DNA of 37,425 nucleotides from an uncultured Eubacteriales bacterium (GCA_900318145.1 ONJM01000032.1:1-37425), one strand, 5' to 3'; positions 1 to 8,497 are shown, counted from the first letter of the stretch. The notes: generated by a model not told the origin, from the sequence alone. Numbers and translations are program-made.

Positions 1-138
1 ACCCTGAGAGCCAACATTGATTACGGTTTCGCGGAAGCGAAGACCACCTACGGACGGCTGGGAATCAAGGTCTGGATCTACAAGGGACAGATCCTGCCCC
101 GGGCCAAGAAAGCCCCGGCCGGGAAGGAGGGAAAGTAA
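1..138 (+). CDS. rpsC: 30S ribosomal protein S3, C-terminal end (partial)
   Basis: The window opens inside this gene; 45 codons and a TAA stop at 136-138 are visible. The translation includes [13 protein letters not shown], a stretch typical of the S3 C-terminal domain, followed by a basic Lys/Pro-rich tail. S3 lines the mRNA entry channel of the 30S subunit. It lies directly upstream of rplP, as in nearly all S10 operons. Identification is firm despite the truncation, which is only the window edge. Confidence 0.93.
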   Translation, partial: TLRANIDYGFAEAKTTYGRLGIKVWIYKGQILPRAKKAPAGKEGK

Positions 139-141
139 GCC

Positions 142-585
142 ATGTTGATGCCCAAGAGAGTGAAACACCGCAAGCAGTTCCGCGGCCGCATGAAGGGCAA
201 GGCCCAGCGCGGCAACGTGCTGGCTTACGGTGAATACGGCCTGCAGGCGACGGAACCCCACTGGGTTACCAGCCAGCAGATTGAAGCCGCACGTATCGCC
301 CTGACCCGCTATACCAAGCGCGGCGGCCAGGTGTGGATCAAGATTTTCCCCGACAAGCCTGTAACGGCGAAGCCCGCCGAGACCCGCATGGGTTCCGGTA
401 AAGGCGCTCCCGAATACTGGGTAGCCGTGGTCAAGCCCGGCAGAGTGCTGTTTGAAATCGCCGGCGTATCCGAAGAGATCGCCCGCGAAGCGCTCCGTCT
501 CGCCAGCCACAAGCTGCCTCTGAAGACCAAGCTCATCATGAAGAAGGATGAGTCCAAGACAGAAGCGGGTGGTGAAGAAGCATGA
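142..585 (+). CDS. rplP: 50S ribosomal protein L16
   Basis: 147 residues, the usual L16 length. The N-terminus [20 protein letters not shown] is the family signature. L16 binds 23S rRNA near the tRNA elbow in the A site and is needed for late 50S assembly. A GGAAGGAGG ribosome-binding site at 121-130 sits inside the end of rpsC. The stop overlaps the rpmC start by four bases (ATGA), indicating translational coupling. The C-terminal tail is acidic. Confidence 0.98.
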   Translation: MLMPKRVKHRKQFRGRMKGKAQRGNVLAYGEYGLQATEPHWVTSQQIEAARIALTRYTKRGGQVWIKIFPDKPVTAKPAETRMGSGKGAPEYWVAVVKPGRVLFEIAGVSEEIAREALRLASHKLPLKTKLIMKKDESKTEAGGEEA

Positions 586-773
586 AGGCAAGCGAATTGA
601 GCTCCATGTCCGTGGAACAGCTGGAAGAAAAGGTTAAGGAACTGAAGAGCGAGCTGTTCGGCCTTCGCTTCCAGCTCGCGACAGGCCAGCTGCAGAACAC
701 CATGCGCCTGAGCGAAGTCAAACGTGATATCGCGCGGTGCAAGACCATCCTTCGCCAGAAGGATGAGGCCTGA
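582..773 (+). CDS. rpmC: 50S ribosomal protein L29
   Basis: 63 residues, typical for L29, with the short two-helix pattern ([20 protein letters not shown], then [21 protein letters not shown]). L29 lies at the polypeptide exit and forms part of the docking site for trigger factor and SRP. The start overlaps the rplP stop. The Shine-Dalgarno sequence must lie inside rplP, consistent with coupled translation in the S10 operon. Confidence 0.97.
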   Translation: MKASELSSMSVEQLEEKVKELKSELFGLRFQLATGQLQNTMRLSEVKRDIARCKTILRQKDEA

Positions 774-799
774 TAACGGGAAAGGAGGCAGCTGGAACC

Positions 800-1057
800 A
801 TGGAAGAAAGAGGACTGCGTAAAACCAGGATCGGCGTTGTGGTCAGCGACAAGATGGACAAGACCTGTGTCATCCAGATCAAGACCCGCGTACGTCATCC
901 GCTGTACGGAAAAATCATGAATCAGACCAGCAAGCTGAAGGTTCATGACGAAAATAACGAATGCGGCATCGGAGACACCATCAAAGTGATGGAAACCCGT
1001 CCGCTGAGCAAGGATAAGCGTTGGCGTCTCGTTGAGATCATCGAGAAAGCGAAGTAA
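800..1057 (+). CDS. rpsQ: 30S ribosomal protein S17
   Basis: 85 residues with the S17 core ([18 protein letters not shown], then RHPLYGKI) and a basic C-terminus. S17 is a primary 16S rRNA binder in the 30S body. An AAAGGAGG site (780-787) precedes the ATG. This is the last gene before a hairpin-containing gap, so it may close an S10-type transcription unit, as it does in E. coli. Confidence 0.97.
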   Translation: MEERGLRKTRIGVVVSDKMDKTCVIQIKTRVRHPLYGKIMNQTSKLKVHDENNECGIGDTIKVMETRPLSKDKRWRLVEIIEKAK

Positions 1058-1061
1058 GACC

Positions 1062-1084
1062 AGGGGGCTTTCCGATCGCCCCCT
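1062..1084 (+). terminator. Hairpin between rpsQ and rplN, possible weak terminator or attenuator
   Basis: A perfect 7-bp stem (AGGGGGC at 1062-1068, GCCCCCT at 1078-1084) with a 9-base loop starts a few bases after the rpsQ stop. The sequence that follows is only loosely T-rich (TGCTTTTTA near 1103-1111), so full termination is doubtful. The 84-base gap otherwise holds an A/T-rich stretch and the rplN ribosome-binding site AGGAGG. The position matches the S10/spc operon border of E. coli. Confidence 0.5.
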
Positions 1085-1141
1085 GAACCCCTTCGGGAAA
1101 AATGCTTTTTAACGCTATTTGATAATAGGAGGAAAACCGCT

Positions 1142-1498
1142 ATGATTCAGCCGCAAACCCGGCTTAAGGTAGCCGACAATTCCGGCGCCAAGGAAATCAT
1201 GTGCATCCGTGTTCTGGGCGGTTCTTTCCGGCTCGGTGATATCATCGTCGCCAGCGTCAAGACCGCAACCCCCGGCGGCACCGTGAAAAAGGGCGAGGTC
1301 GTCAAGGCCGTAATCGTCCGGATGCGCAAGAACAAACGCCGCCCCGACGGCAGCTACATCAAGTTTGACGACAATGCCGCCGTAATCATCAACGACCAGA
1401 AAATGCCCCGCGGGACCCGTATCTTCGGGCCTGTGGCTCGCGAGCTGCGTGAGAAGGACTTCATGAAGATCGTCTCCCTGGCTCCCGAAGTACTGTAA
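1142..1498 (+). CDS. rplN: 50S ribosomal protein L14
   Basis: 118 residues; starts [20 protein letters not shown] and carries the L14 signature around [17 protein letters not shown]14 joins 23S rRNA at the intersubunit face and contacts 16S rRNA; it is also the docking site of RsfS. An AATAGGAGG site sits 6-8 bases before the ATG. It is slightly shorter than the common 122 residues, but both ends look complete. Confidence 0.97.
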   Translation: MIQPQTRLKVADNSGAKEIMCIRVLGGSFRLGDIIVASVKTATPGGTVKKGEVVKAVIVRMRKNKRRPDGSYIKFDDNAAVIINDQKMPRGTRIFGPVARELREKDFMKIVSLAPEVL

Positions 1499-1513
1499 GG
1501 AGGCGGACGGTAA

Positions 1514-1849
1514 ATGCATGTAAAAACCAAGGATACCGTAATCGTCATCAGCGGAAAGGACAAGGGCAAGAAGGGCAAAATTACCGCCGCTTTCCCGAAG
1601 CTGAACCGTGTGACGGTTGAAGGCGTGAACGTGGTGACCAAGCATCAGAAAGCCCGCAACGCCCAGCAGCCCGGCGGCATCATCCACAAGGATATGCCCA
1701 TCGACGCCAGCAACGTGATGCTGGTGTGCCCCAAGTGCGGCAAGCCCACCCGCGTTTCCCACAAGATCGAGCGCGGCACCAACGACAACGGCAAGGCGAC
1801 CCGCAGCATGATCCGCATCTGCAAGAAGTGCGGAGCCGATATCGACTGA
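1514..1849 (+). CDS. rplX: 50S ribosomal protein L24, zinc-ribbon form
   Basis: 111 residues. The N-terminal KOW motif is clear ([17 protein letters not shown]). The C-terminal half has CPKC and CKKC pairs, consistent with the Cys-containing L24 variant that can bind zinc. L24 starts 50S assembly by binding the 5' end of 23S rRNA. The start follows AAGGAGGCGG after rplN. No anomaly is seen. Confidence 0.96.
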   Translation: MHVKTKDTVIVISGKDKGKKGKITAAFPKLNRVTVEGVNVVTKHQKARNAQQPGGIIHKDMPIDASNVMLVCPKCGKPTRVSHKIERGTNDNGKATRSMIRICKKCGADID

Positions 1850-1866
1850 TAAGGAGGAAAAGCCAA

Positions 1867-2412
1867 ATGGCAACACGGATCAAAGAAAAGTATCTGGCCG
1901 AGGCTGTTCCTGCCCTGAAGCAGAAGTTCGGCTACAAGAACGTCATGGAAGTCCCGAAGCTGGCCAAGATCGTGATCAACATGGGTCTGGGCGACTGCAA
2001 GGACAACGCCAAGGCCATGGAAATGGCCGTGAATGAACTGACGACCATCGCCGGCCAGAAGCCCATGGTTACCAAGGCCAAGAAGAGCATCGCGAACTTC
2101 AAGGTCCGCGAAGGCATGAACGTCGGCGCCAAGGTCACCCTGCGCGGCACGCGCATGGAAGAGTTCATGGACAAGCTGGTTTCCGTGGCTCTGCCCCGCG
2201 TCCGCGACTTCCGCGGTGTGAGCGCCAAGGCCTTTGACGGCCGCGGCAACTATTCCCTGGGTATCCGCGAACAGCTGCTGTTCCCCGAAATCGAATACGA
2301 TAAGGTGGAAAAGATTCGCGGAATGGAAATCGTTTTTGTGACGACCGCGAAAACGGACGAAGAGTGCAAGGAGCTGCTGAGTCTCCTGGGCATGCCCTTC
2401 GAGCAGGCGTAA
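1867..2412 (+). CDS. rplE: 50S ribosomal protein L5
   Basis: 181 residues from the ATG at 1867; the reading frame is open further upstream, but AAGGAGGAAAAGCC just before 1867 fixes this start. Diagnostic stretches are [17 protein letters not shown] and [21 protein letters not shown]5 binds 5S rRNA in the central protuberance and contacts P-site tRNA. Neighbours rplX and rpsZ are in canonical order. Confidence 0.97.
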   Translation: MATRIKEKYLAEAVPALKQKFGYKNVMEVPKLAKIVINMGLGDCKDNAKAMEMAVNELTTIAGQKPMVTKAKKSIANFKVREGMNVGAKVTLRGTRMEEFMDKLVSVALPRVRDFRGVSAKAFDGRGNYSLGIREQLLFPEIEYDKVEKIRGMEIVFVTTAKTDEECKELLSLLGMPFEQA

Positions 2413-2427
2413 GGAGGAAAAGACAAA

Positions 2428-2613
2428 ATGGCGAAACTGAGCTTGAAACTCAAACAGAAGAGAGATCCGAAATTCTCCACACGCGCCTACACCCGTTGCC
2501 GCATCTGCGGACGGCCTCACAGTGTGCTGCGCAAGTACGGCGTATGCCGCATCTGCTTCAGAGAGCTGGCCTATAAGGGCCAAATCCCCGGTGTCCGCAA
2601 GGCCAGCTGGTAA
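2428..2613 (+). CDS. rpsZ: 30S ribosomal protein S14, zinc-binding (type Z)
   Basis: 61 residues, the short zinc form of S14 rather than the ~89-residue Cys-free form. The ligands are CRIC and CRIC, separated by a basic loop that includes RKYGV. S14 sits in the 30S head near S3 and S10. It starts after AAGGAGGAAAAG, 15 bases past rplE. Zinc dependence is inferred from the four cysteines. Confidence 0.97.
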   Translation: MAKLSLKLKQKRDPKFSTRAYTRCRICGRPHSVLRKYGVCRICFRELAYKGQIPGVRKASW

Positions 2614-2644
2614 GCGGGGAAATACGGAAGGAGGTTTACAACAC

Positions 2645-3046
2645 ATGGTAGTGAACGATCCCATCGCCGATATGCTCACCCGCATCCGGAACGGACAGGT
2701 TGCGCGGCACGACGCCGTGACCATGCCCGCCAGCAACACGAAGAAGGCCATTGCCAAGATCCTTCTGAACGAAGGCTACATCAAGGCTGTGGATTTCATT
2801 GATGACGGTCTGCAGGGCGAAATCAAAATTACCCTTAAGTATCTGGACGGCAAACAGACTCCCGTGATTGCGGGTCTGAAGCGCATCTCCAAGCCCGGCC
2901 TGCGGGTGTATGCCCGCAGTGAAGAGCTGCCCAAGGTTCTGGGCGGCCTGGGCATCGCGATCATCTCCACCAGCAAGGGGCTGATGACCGACAAGGAAGC
3001 GCGGAAGAACGCCATCGGCGGCGAAGTGCTTGCCTACATCTGGTAA
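2645..3046 (+). CDS. rpsH: 30S ribosomal protein S8
   Basis: 133 residues from the ATG at 2645 (AAGGAGG at 2629-2635). The frame extends upstream, but the S8 start motif [14 protein letters not shown] begins here. The C-terminal signature, [20 protein letters not shown], is present. S8 binds the central domain of 16S rRNA and, in E. coli, represses the spc mRNA near rplE; whether that control exists here is not visible. Confidence 0.97.
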   Translation: MVVNDPIADMLTRIRNGQVARHDAVTMPASNTKKAIAKILLNEGYIKAVDFIDDGLQGEIKITLKYLDGKQTPVIAGLKRISKPGLRVYARSEELPKVLGGLGIAIISTSKGLMTDKEARKNAIGGEVLAYIW

Positions 3047-3077
3047 TCCGACACGCACGTAAAGGAGGAAAAAGACT

Positions 3078-3617
3078 ATGTCTCGAATCGGAAAAATGCC
3101 GATTACGGTCCCCGCGGGCGTGACGGTGAACGTTGACGAGAACAACCTGGTGACCGTGAAGGGCCCCAAGGGAACCCTCTGCCAGCAGGTGAATCCCGAC
3201 ATCACCCTGAAGCAGGAAGGCAACATCCTGACTCTGGAACGCCCCACTGATTCCAAACCCCACAAAGCCATGCACGGCCTGTACCGGGCGCTCGTGCACA
3301 ACATGGTGGTGGGCGTGACCGACGGCTTCAGCAAGACGCTGGAAATGGTCGGCACCGGCTACCGCGCCAGCGTGGAAGGCAAAACCCTGACGATCAACAT
3401 CGGTTTCAGCCATCCCGTGGTTCTGGAAGCTCCGGAAGGAATCACCTATGAAACGCCCAACCAGACCACGATCGTGGTCAAGGGCAGCAACAAGCAGCAG
3501 GTCGGCAATCTTGCCGCGGACATTCGCGCCATTCGGAAGCCGGAACCCTATCTGGGCAAGGGCATCAAGTACCAGAATGAGCATATCCGCCGCAAGGAAG
3601 GCAAGACCGGCAAGTAA
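3078..3617 (+). CDS. rplF: 50S ribosomal protein L6
   Basis: 179 residues with two tandem L6 repeats; it begins MSRIGKMPITVPAGVTV and ends in the conserved motif EPYLGKGIKY. L6 lies near the sarcin-ricin loop and is needed for late 50S maturation. An AAAGGAGG site precedes the ATG. Length and order are normal. Confidence 0.97.
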   Translation: MSRIGKMPITVPAGVTVNVDENNLVTVKGPKGTLCQQVNPDITLKQEGNILTLERPTDSKPHKAMHGLYRALVHNMVVGVTDGFSKTLEMVGTGYRASVEGKTLTINIGFSHPVVLEAPEGITYETPNQTTIVVKGSNKQQVGNLAADIRAIRKPEPYLGKGIKYQNEHIRRKEGKTGK

Positions 3618-3635
3618 GAGAGGGAGTGACTGCAG

Positions 3636-4004
3636 ATGTTTAAAAGACGTGACCGGAATGAGATTCGCGTGATTCGTCACGCGCGGGTACGGAAAAAGAT
3701 CAGCGGCACCCCCGAGGTACCGCGCCTGAGCGTGTATCGCTCCAACAAGCACATCCAGGCCCAGATCATCGACGACGTGAAGGGTACGACCCTGGTCAGC
3801 GCCAGCACCATGGATCCCGCGCTGAAGGGACAGCTGGATGAAGTGGACAAGAAGGGTGCTGCCAAACTGGTGGGCAAGCTCGTTGCCGAGCGCGCTGTCC
3901 AGGCCGGCATCAAGACCGTGGTTTTCGACCGCGGCGGGTATATGTATACCGGCCGTGTGGCGAGTGTTGCCGACGGTGCCCGTGAAGCCGGACTCGAATT
4001 CTGA
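3636..4004 (+). CDS. rplR: 50S ribosomal protein L18
   Basis: 122 residues; basic N-terminus followed by the L18 core ([18 protein letters not shown]) and the ending [21 protein letters not shown]18 binds 5S rRNA with L5 and anchors it to the 50S subunit. AGAGGGAGTG precedes the ATG. It leads directly into rpsE with an 18-base gap carrying AAGGAGG. Confidence 0.97.
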   Translation: MFKRRDRNEIRVIRHARVRKKISGTPEVPRLSVYRSNKHIQAQIIDDVKGTTLVSASTMDPALKGQLDEVDKKGAAKLVGKLVAERAVQAGIKTVVFDRGGYMYTGRVASVADGAREAGLEF

Positions 4005-4022
4005 TAAGGAGGACAACGCAAG

Positions 4023-4485
4023 ATGCAACGGTTTGAACAGGTCAGCGAATTCAAAGAGCGTCTGGTTGCCGTGAACCGCGTCAGCAAGACCGTTCGTCGT
4101 AGGCGACGAGAACGGCCGCGTCGGCGCCGGCATGGGCAAAGCTGCCGAAATTCCGGAAGCGATCCGCAAGGCCAACGAAGACGCCAAAAAGCACCTGGTG
4201 AACGTGCCGCTGGACGGCACCACCATTCCGCATGAAATGACCGGATACTATTCCACCGCCAAATCCGTGCTGATCCCCGCCCCCGAAGGAACGGGCGTGA
4301 TCGCCGGCGGCGCCGCCCGCGCGGTGCTGGAACTGGCCGGAGTGAAGGACATCCGGACCAAGAGCTTCGGGACCAACAATCCCATCAACATGGTCAAAGC
4401 TACGCTGGAAGCCCTCAAGCAGGTGCGCAGCGCGGAGCAGGTCGCCAAGATGCGCGGCAAGACTGTGGAAGAAATTCTGGGCTGA
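4023..4485 (+). pseudogene. rpsE: 30S ribosomal protein S5, frame broken by an apparent 35-base deletion
   Basis: Codons 1-24 give a normal S5 start (MQRFEQVSEFKERLVAV, then NRVSKTV). At 4092-4098 the frame breaks; from 4096 a second frame gives [18 protein letters not shown] and the rest of S5 down to VEEILG. Compared with E. coli S5, the conserved KGGRxFxFxAL segment (12 codons) is replaced by one base. The open length is 463 bases; adding 35 gives 498, that is 165 residues, the normal S5 size. S5 is essential for decoding fidelity and this segment is part of the double-stranded-RNA-binding fold. An assembly error is the likeliest cause. Gene identity is certain, its state is not. Confidence 0.9.
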
Positions 4486-4498
4486 GGAGGAGAAAGAG

Positions 4499-4681
4499 AT
4501 GAAACTGAAGATTACTCTGGTGAAGTCTCCTATCGCCAGCCTGCCCAAGCACAAGGCGACCGTGGCGGCGCTGGGCCTGCACAAAGTAGGTCAGACCGTG
4601 ACGCAGCCGGACAATCCGGCTGTCCGCGGACAGATCTTTGCCGTGAAGCACATGGTAAAGGTCGAGGAAGTTGACGAGTAA
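4499..4681 (+). CDS. rpmD: 50S ribosomal protein L30
   Basis: 60 residues, usual for bacterial L30. It reads [20 protein letters not shown] and then [10 protein letters not shown], the family pattern. L30 is a small protein on the 50S surface near the 5S region. GAGGAGG precedes the ATG, 13 bases after the rpsE stop. The rpsE-rpmD-rplO order is canonical. Confidence 0.96.
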   Translation: MKLKITLVKSPIASLPKHKATVAALGLHKVGQTVTQPDNPAVRGQIFAVKHMVKVEEVDE

Positions 4682-4697
4682 AGGAGGGTTTTCACCC

Positions 4698-5139
4698 ATG
4701 AAACTGCATGAATTGCATCCCGCCGAAGGTTCCACGGCTTCCCAGAAGCGTCTGGGCCGCGGCAGCGGATCCGGTCTGGGCAAGACCTCCGGTAAAGGTC
4801 ACAAGGGCGCCAAGGCCCGCAGCGGCGGCGGCAAGCGGCCCGGTTTTGAAGGCGGCCAGATGCCCCTGTACCCGCCGGGTTCCCAAGCGCGGATTCAACA
4901 ATGTGTTCGGCACCGAATACGCCGAAGTGAACGTGGAACGTCTGGAAGCCTTTGAGGACGGCGCTGTGGTGGATGCCAAGGCTCTGCTGGAAGCGCGGAT
5001 CATCCGCAAGGAACTGGACGGCGTTAAAATCCTGGGCACCGGCGAGCTGACCAAGAAGCTCACTGTGAAAGCTGCCAAGTTTACCGCCAGCGCCAAGGAA
5101 AAGATCGAAGCCGTCGGCGGAAAGGCCGAGGTGATCTGA
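4698..5139 (+). pseudogene. rplO: 50S ribosomal protein L15, frame shifted by one extra C
   Basis: The first frame from the ATG at 4698 (AAGGAGGG upstream) gives a normal L15 start, [18 protein letters not shown], and the Gly-rich loop through [10 protein letters not shown]. At 4871-4873 there is CCC where two Cs would keep the frame; thereafter the +1 frame reads [20 protein letters not shown] down to GGKAEVI. Removing one C gives 441 bases and 146 residues, the usual L15 size. L15 is a late 50S assembly protein. A one-base run-length error in the consensus is likely; a real null allele would be unexpected. Confidence 0.92.
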
Positions 5140-5140
5140 G

Positions 5141-6418
5141 ATGGTTGAAAGTATCCGGAAGATGTGGAAGATTCCCGAGCTTCGCAAAAAGATAATCTAT
5201 ACCTTCCTGATGCTGGTGCTTTACCGCCTGGTGAGCGTTATTCCCGCTCCCGGCGTTAACGTGGCCAATATCAACAAGGAAATTGCGAACCTCCCGCTGC
5301 TGGATCTGGTCAACATGATGACCGGTAACGCGTTCAGCCAGATGACGCTGATGGCGATGGGCATTACGCCCTACATCAACGCCAGCATTATTATGCAGCT
5401 GCTGACCATCGCGATTCCCGCGCTGGAAAGAATCAGCAAGGAAGAGGACGGCCGCCAGAAGATCAACCGGATCACCCGGTATGTGACGGTCGGCCTGGCT
5501 GCCCTGCAGGCCATCGGCCTGGTCCGGGGCATGAGCGGTATTGACACCGCGCGGTTCGGCTGGCTGGCCTATGTGCTGGTCGGCGTGAGCATGGCCGGCG
5601 GCACCGCACTGGCGATGTGGATCGGCGAGCGGATCACGGAAAAGGGCGTCGGCAACGGCGTCAGCCTCCTGATCTTCGTCGGTATCATCTCCAACCTGTT
5701 CAACGGCATCGTTTCCGGGTTCAGCACCGCTGTTACCCAGGGAACCACCAGCGGATGGGTCAACGTCATCGGAATCATTGTCACCTGTATCATCATGACG
5801 GTGGTCGTCACCTTCGTGGAACTGGGCGAACGGCGGATCCCGCTGCAGATCGCCAAGCAGGTGAAGGGACGCCGCGTATACGGCGGTCAGAATACCCACA
5901 TGAGCCTGAAGGTCGTATCCGTGGGCGTGCTGCCCCTGATCTTCGCGTACAGCTTCCTGGCTTTCCCGGGAACCATCGCGCAGCTGGTGGCCCCCAACGG
6001 CGGGTTTACCCAGTGGTGGAACCGGACCATGTATACCGGCAGCGTCTGGTACATGATCGTGTCCGCGCTGCTGATCATCGCCTTCACGTTCTTCTACTCC
6101 TCCATCAGCTTCGATCCGAAGCAGCAGGCGGAGCAGCTGCAGCAGCAGGGCGCCGTAATCCCCGGACAGCGGGGCAAGAATGTGCGCCAGTATCTGCAGA
6201 ATATCGTGGGACGGCTGAATCTTTTCGCGGCGCTGTTCCTGGCCATTCTGGCCGCGGTGCCGACGCTGCTGCTGCGGCTCGCGGGCGTGAGCGTGCCCTT
6301 TGCCGCCAGCTCGATCCTGATCGCTGTGAGCGTATCGCTGGAAACCATCCGTACCATCCAGGGCGAGATGAGCGTGCGCGGCATCGACATGGATATGGAC
6401 AACGTAGGCTTTATGTAA
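5141..6418 (+). CDS. secY: Protein translocase subunit SecY
   Basis: 425 residues with about ten membrane segments. It forms the core channel of the Sec translocon in the cytoplasmic membrane. Family marks include MGITPYINASIIMQLLTI in the early region, GNGVSLLIFVGI midway and the cytosolic loop carrying QVKGRRVYGGQ. The ATG comes one base after the rplO stop, so translation is probably coupled. The secY-adk-map order matches Firmicutes spc operons. Length is normal. Confidence 0.98.
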   Translation: MVESIRKMWKIPELRKKIIYTFLMLVLYRLVSVIPAPGVNVANINKEIANLPLLDLVNMMTGNAFSQMTLMAMGITPYINASIIMQLLTIAIPALERISKEEDGRQKINRITRYVTVGLAALQAIGLVRGMSGIDTARFGWLAYVLVGVSMAGGTALAMWIGERITEKGVGNGVSLLIFVGIISNLFNGIVSGFSTAVTQGTTSGWVNVIGIIVTCIIMTVVVTFVELGERRIPLQIAKQVKGRRVYGGQNTHMSLKVVSVGVLPLIFAYSFLAFPGTIAQLVAPNGGFTQWWNRTMYTGSVWYMIVSALLIIAFTFFYSSISFDPKQQAEQLQQQGAVIPGQRGKNVRQYLQNIVGRLNLFAALFLAILAAVPTLLLRLAGVSVPFAASSILIAVSVSLETIRTIQGEMSVRGIDMDMDNVGFM

Positions 6419-6445
6419 GCAACGCATGAAGAGGAGGAAACCTGA

Positions 6446-7075
6446 ATGAACATTATCTTCTTGGGACCTCCCGGGGCAGGTAAGGGCACACAGGCGCAGA
6501 AGATCTGCGACGCCCTGAAGATTCCCCAGATTTCCACAGGCGATATCCTTCGCCGGGCCATGAAGGAAGGCACGGAAACGGGCCTGAAGGCCAAGGCTTA
6601 CATCGACGCCGGACAGCTTGTGCCGGACGGTGTGATCATTGACATCGTGAAGGAACGGCTGGCCATGGCGGACTGCGCGGGCGGCTATATCCTGGACGGG
6701 TTCCCCCGGACGGTGCCGCAGGCGGAAGCGCTGGACACCTTTGCCACCATCGATACAGTCATCGAGCTGGACGTGGCGGATCAGGTGCTGGTGGACCGGC
6801 TGAGCGGACGCCGCGTATGCCTGAAGTGCGGAGCAACGTATCACCTGAGTATGCTGAACGGCGAAACGAAGTGCGCCAAGTGCGGAGACGAGCTGATTCA
6901 GCGGAACGACGACAAGGCCGAAACGGTCCTGAATCGCCTGGAAGTTTATCATGCGCAGACGGCTCCCCTGATCGGCTACTATGAGCAGAAGGGCCTGCTG
7001 AAGAAAGTGGACGGCGCGCAGGGGCTTGAAAACACCTTTGCCGCCATCATGAACGCGCTGGGGGTCCGGGCATGA
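6446..7075 (+). CDS. adk: Adenylate kinase, zinc LID form
   Basis: 209 residues. It interconverts ATP + AMP and 2 ADP in the cytosol. The P-loop GPPGAGKGT is at residues 7-15, the AMP-binding region includes STGDILR, and LDGFPRT is at about 83-89. The LID domain has CLKC (125-128) and CAKC (143-146), the four-Cys zinc site common in Gram-positives. AGAGGAGG precedes the start. The stop overlaps the map start by four bases. Confidence 0.97.
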   Translation: MNIIFLGPPGAGKGTQAQKICDALKIPQISTGDILRRAMKEGTETGLKAKAYIDAGQLVPDGVIIDIVKERLAMADCAGGYILDGFPRTVPQAEALDTFATIDTVIELDVADQVLVDRLSGRRVCLKCGATYHLSMLNGETKCAKCGDELIQRNDDKAETVLNRLEVYHAQTAPLIGYYEQKGLLKKVDGAQGLENTFAAIMNALGVRA

Positions 7076-7842
7076 TCAGCCTGAAGAACCCTTCGCAAAT
7101 CGCCAGGATGCGGGAAGCGGGAAAAATCCTGCGCGAGGTGGAAGACGAGGTCCGGCTGGCCATCCGGCCGGGCGTCTCCACCGCCGAGCTGGACGAGCTG
7201 GCGGAGAAACTGATCCGCAGGCACAACGCGATTCCATCCTCCCTGCACTATGAAGGCTATCCCTGTTCCATCTGCGCCAGCATCAACGACGAAGTGGTGC
7301 ACGGGATTCCCAGCCGGAAAAGGATTCTGCAGGAAGGCGATATTCTCAGCGTGGACTGTACGCTGCTGCTGGACGGCTGGCAGGCGGATTCCGCCTTTAC
7401 GGCGGGCGTCGGCCGGATCAGCGCGGAAGCCGAAAAGCTGATCCGCGTAACCGAGGAATGTTTCTGGGCAGGCGCGCGCCAGTGCGTCGTCGGAAACAGG
7501 CTGGGGGACGTGGGAGCGGCGATTGAAAGCCACGCCCGGAGAAACGGCTTTTCCGTGATCCGTGAGTTTACCGGCCACGGAATCGGACGGGAGATGCACG
7601 AGGACCCCGCGGTTTACAACTTCGGGGATCCGGGCAGGGGACTGCGGCTGCGCCGTGGAATGACACTGGCAGTGGAACCCATGATCGCCATGGGGGACTG
7701 GCACCTGTCCATCGACGACGACGGCTGGTGCGCCAGGACAAAGGATCATTCCTGGTGCGCTCACTATGAACATACCATCGCGGTAACCGAAGAGGGACTG
7801 CCGGAAATCCTGACGTTCCCGGGATTTACATGGGAGGCGTAA
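7072..7842 (+). CDS. map: Methionine aminopeptidase, type I
   Basis: 256 residues. It removes the initiator Met from nascent proteins. All five metal ligands of the family can be placed: Asp95, Asp106, His169 (in TGHGIG), Glu202 (in VEPM) and Glu233 (in YEHTIAV), with the same spacing as in E. coli MetAP. His77, the substrate-contacting histidine, is present in EVVHGIP. The start overlaps the adk stop. Length is typical. Confidence 0.96.
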   Translation: MISLKNPSQIARMREAGKILREVEDEVRLAIRPGVSTAELDELAEKLIRRHNAIPSSLHYEGYPCSICASINDEVVHGIPSRKRILQEGDILSVDCTLLLDGWQADSAFTAGVGRISAEAEKLIRVTEECFWAGARQCVVGNRLGDVGAAIESHARRNGFSVIREFTGHGIGREMHEDPAVYNFGDPGRGLRLRRGMTLAVEPMIAMGDWHLSIDDDGWCARTKDHSWCAHYEHTIAVTEEGLPEILTFPGFTWEA

Positions 7843-7844
7843 GG

Positions 7845-8147
7845 ATGAAGGAACCCTTTTCCCTCGAAAGAGGACGCGTAGTGGAGAGCACACAGGGCCG
7901 GGACAAGGGAAAAACCTTTCTGGTTCTGGAACAGTGCGGGGAGGACCTGGTGACCATTGCCGACGGCATGCACCACAAGCTGTCCAACCCGAAAAAGAAG
8001 AAGACGAAACATCTGCGCGCGAAGCCCGTTCTGATTTCCTGGGACACCATCCGCCCCGAAGGCGGAAGGGTGCAGGACAGCGACCTGAGAAGAGCGCTGG
8101 AAGCGAACGGATTTGCCGTGGAACGCTCGCTGTGCAAGGAGGGCTGA
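7845..8147 (+). CDS. KOW-domain RNA-binding protein (L14e/L6e/L27e-like)
   Basis: 100 residues from the ATG at 7845; GGAGG at 7832-7836, inside the map end, fits this start. The N-terminal half is a KOW-type module ([21 protein letters not shown]), followed by a basic linker KKKKTKHLR. Genes of this kind, often annotated as L14e-like, sit between map and infA in many Clostridia. The exact role is unknown; an rRNA- or ribosome-associated job is inferred from the fold and the operon. It is not part of the standard bacterial ribosome set. Confidence 0.85.
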   Translation: MKEPFSLERGRVVESTQGRDKGKTFLVLEQCGEDLVTIADGMHHKLSNPKKKKTKHLRAKPVLISWDTIRPEGGRVQDSDLRRALEANGFAVERSLCKEG

Positions 8148-8151
8148 TCTT

Positions 8152-8373
8152 TTGTCCAAGAGCGACGTAATCGAAATGGAAGGCAAGGTCGTTGAAGCTT
8201 TGCCCAATGCCATGTTTCAGGTGGAACTGCAGAACGGACACCAGATTCTGGCGCATATCTCCGGAAAGATGAGGATGAACTTCATCCGTATTTACCCAGG
8301 GGATAAGGTAACGATTGAATTATCGCCCTATGATCTGACCAGAGGCCGGATCACCTGGCGCAGCAAAAACTGA
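8152..8373 (+). CDS. infA: Translation initiation factor IF-1 (TTG start)
   Basis: 73 residues from a TTG at 8152, 8 bases after AAGGAGGG (8136-8143). An upstream in-frame ATG at 8113 exists, but the family start [12 protein letters not shown] lies exactly at the TTG. The S1/OB fold is intact ([20 protein letters not shown], then IRIYPGDKV). IF-1 binds the 30S A site during initiation. The rare start codon may lower its translation, as for infA in other Firmicutes. Confidence 0.96.
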   Translation: MSKSDVIEMEGKVVEALPNAMFQVELQNGHQILAHISGKMRMNFIRIYPGDKVTIELSPYDLTRGRITWRSKN

Positions 8374-8395
8374 TCCTGACAAGGAGGGAACGACA

Positions 8396-8481
8396 ATGAA
8401 GGTTCGTCCGTCTGTGAAGCCGATCTGTGAAAAGTGCAAGTCATCTGCGAAAATCCGAAGCACAAGCAGAAGCAGGGCTGA
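8396..8481 (+). pseudogene. rpmJ: 50S ribosomal protein L36, apparent 28-base deletion
   Basis: The start is a normal L36 (MKVRPSVKPICEKCK). Right after that Lys, at 8440/8441, the frame changes; the remainder read two bases on gives ICENPKHKQKQG and a stop at 8479-8481. The middle VIRRKGxVMV block of about nine codons is missing. The open length is 86 bases; adding 28 gives 114, which is exactly 37 residues and a stop, the normal L36 size. L36 is a small zinc ribbon protein of the 50S subunit. AAGGAGGG precedes the ATG. As with rpsE and rplO, an assembly error is favoured. Confidence 0.88.
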
Positions 8482-8497
8482 AAAACAGAAAAAGAAG

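Noticed and set aside
5081-6952. Minus-strand open frame of 623 codons opposite secY and adk
   Set aside because: Antisense shadow of conserved genes; composition is repetitive His/Asp/Gln with no domain.
4092-8445. Programmed frameshifting or bypassing in rpsE, rplO and rpmJ
   Set aside because: In rpsE and rpmJ conserved codons are absent from the DNA, which no translational recoding can restore; no slippery site or pseudoknot is seen at rplO.
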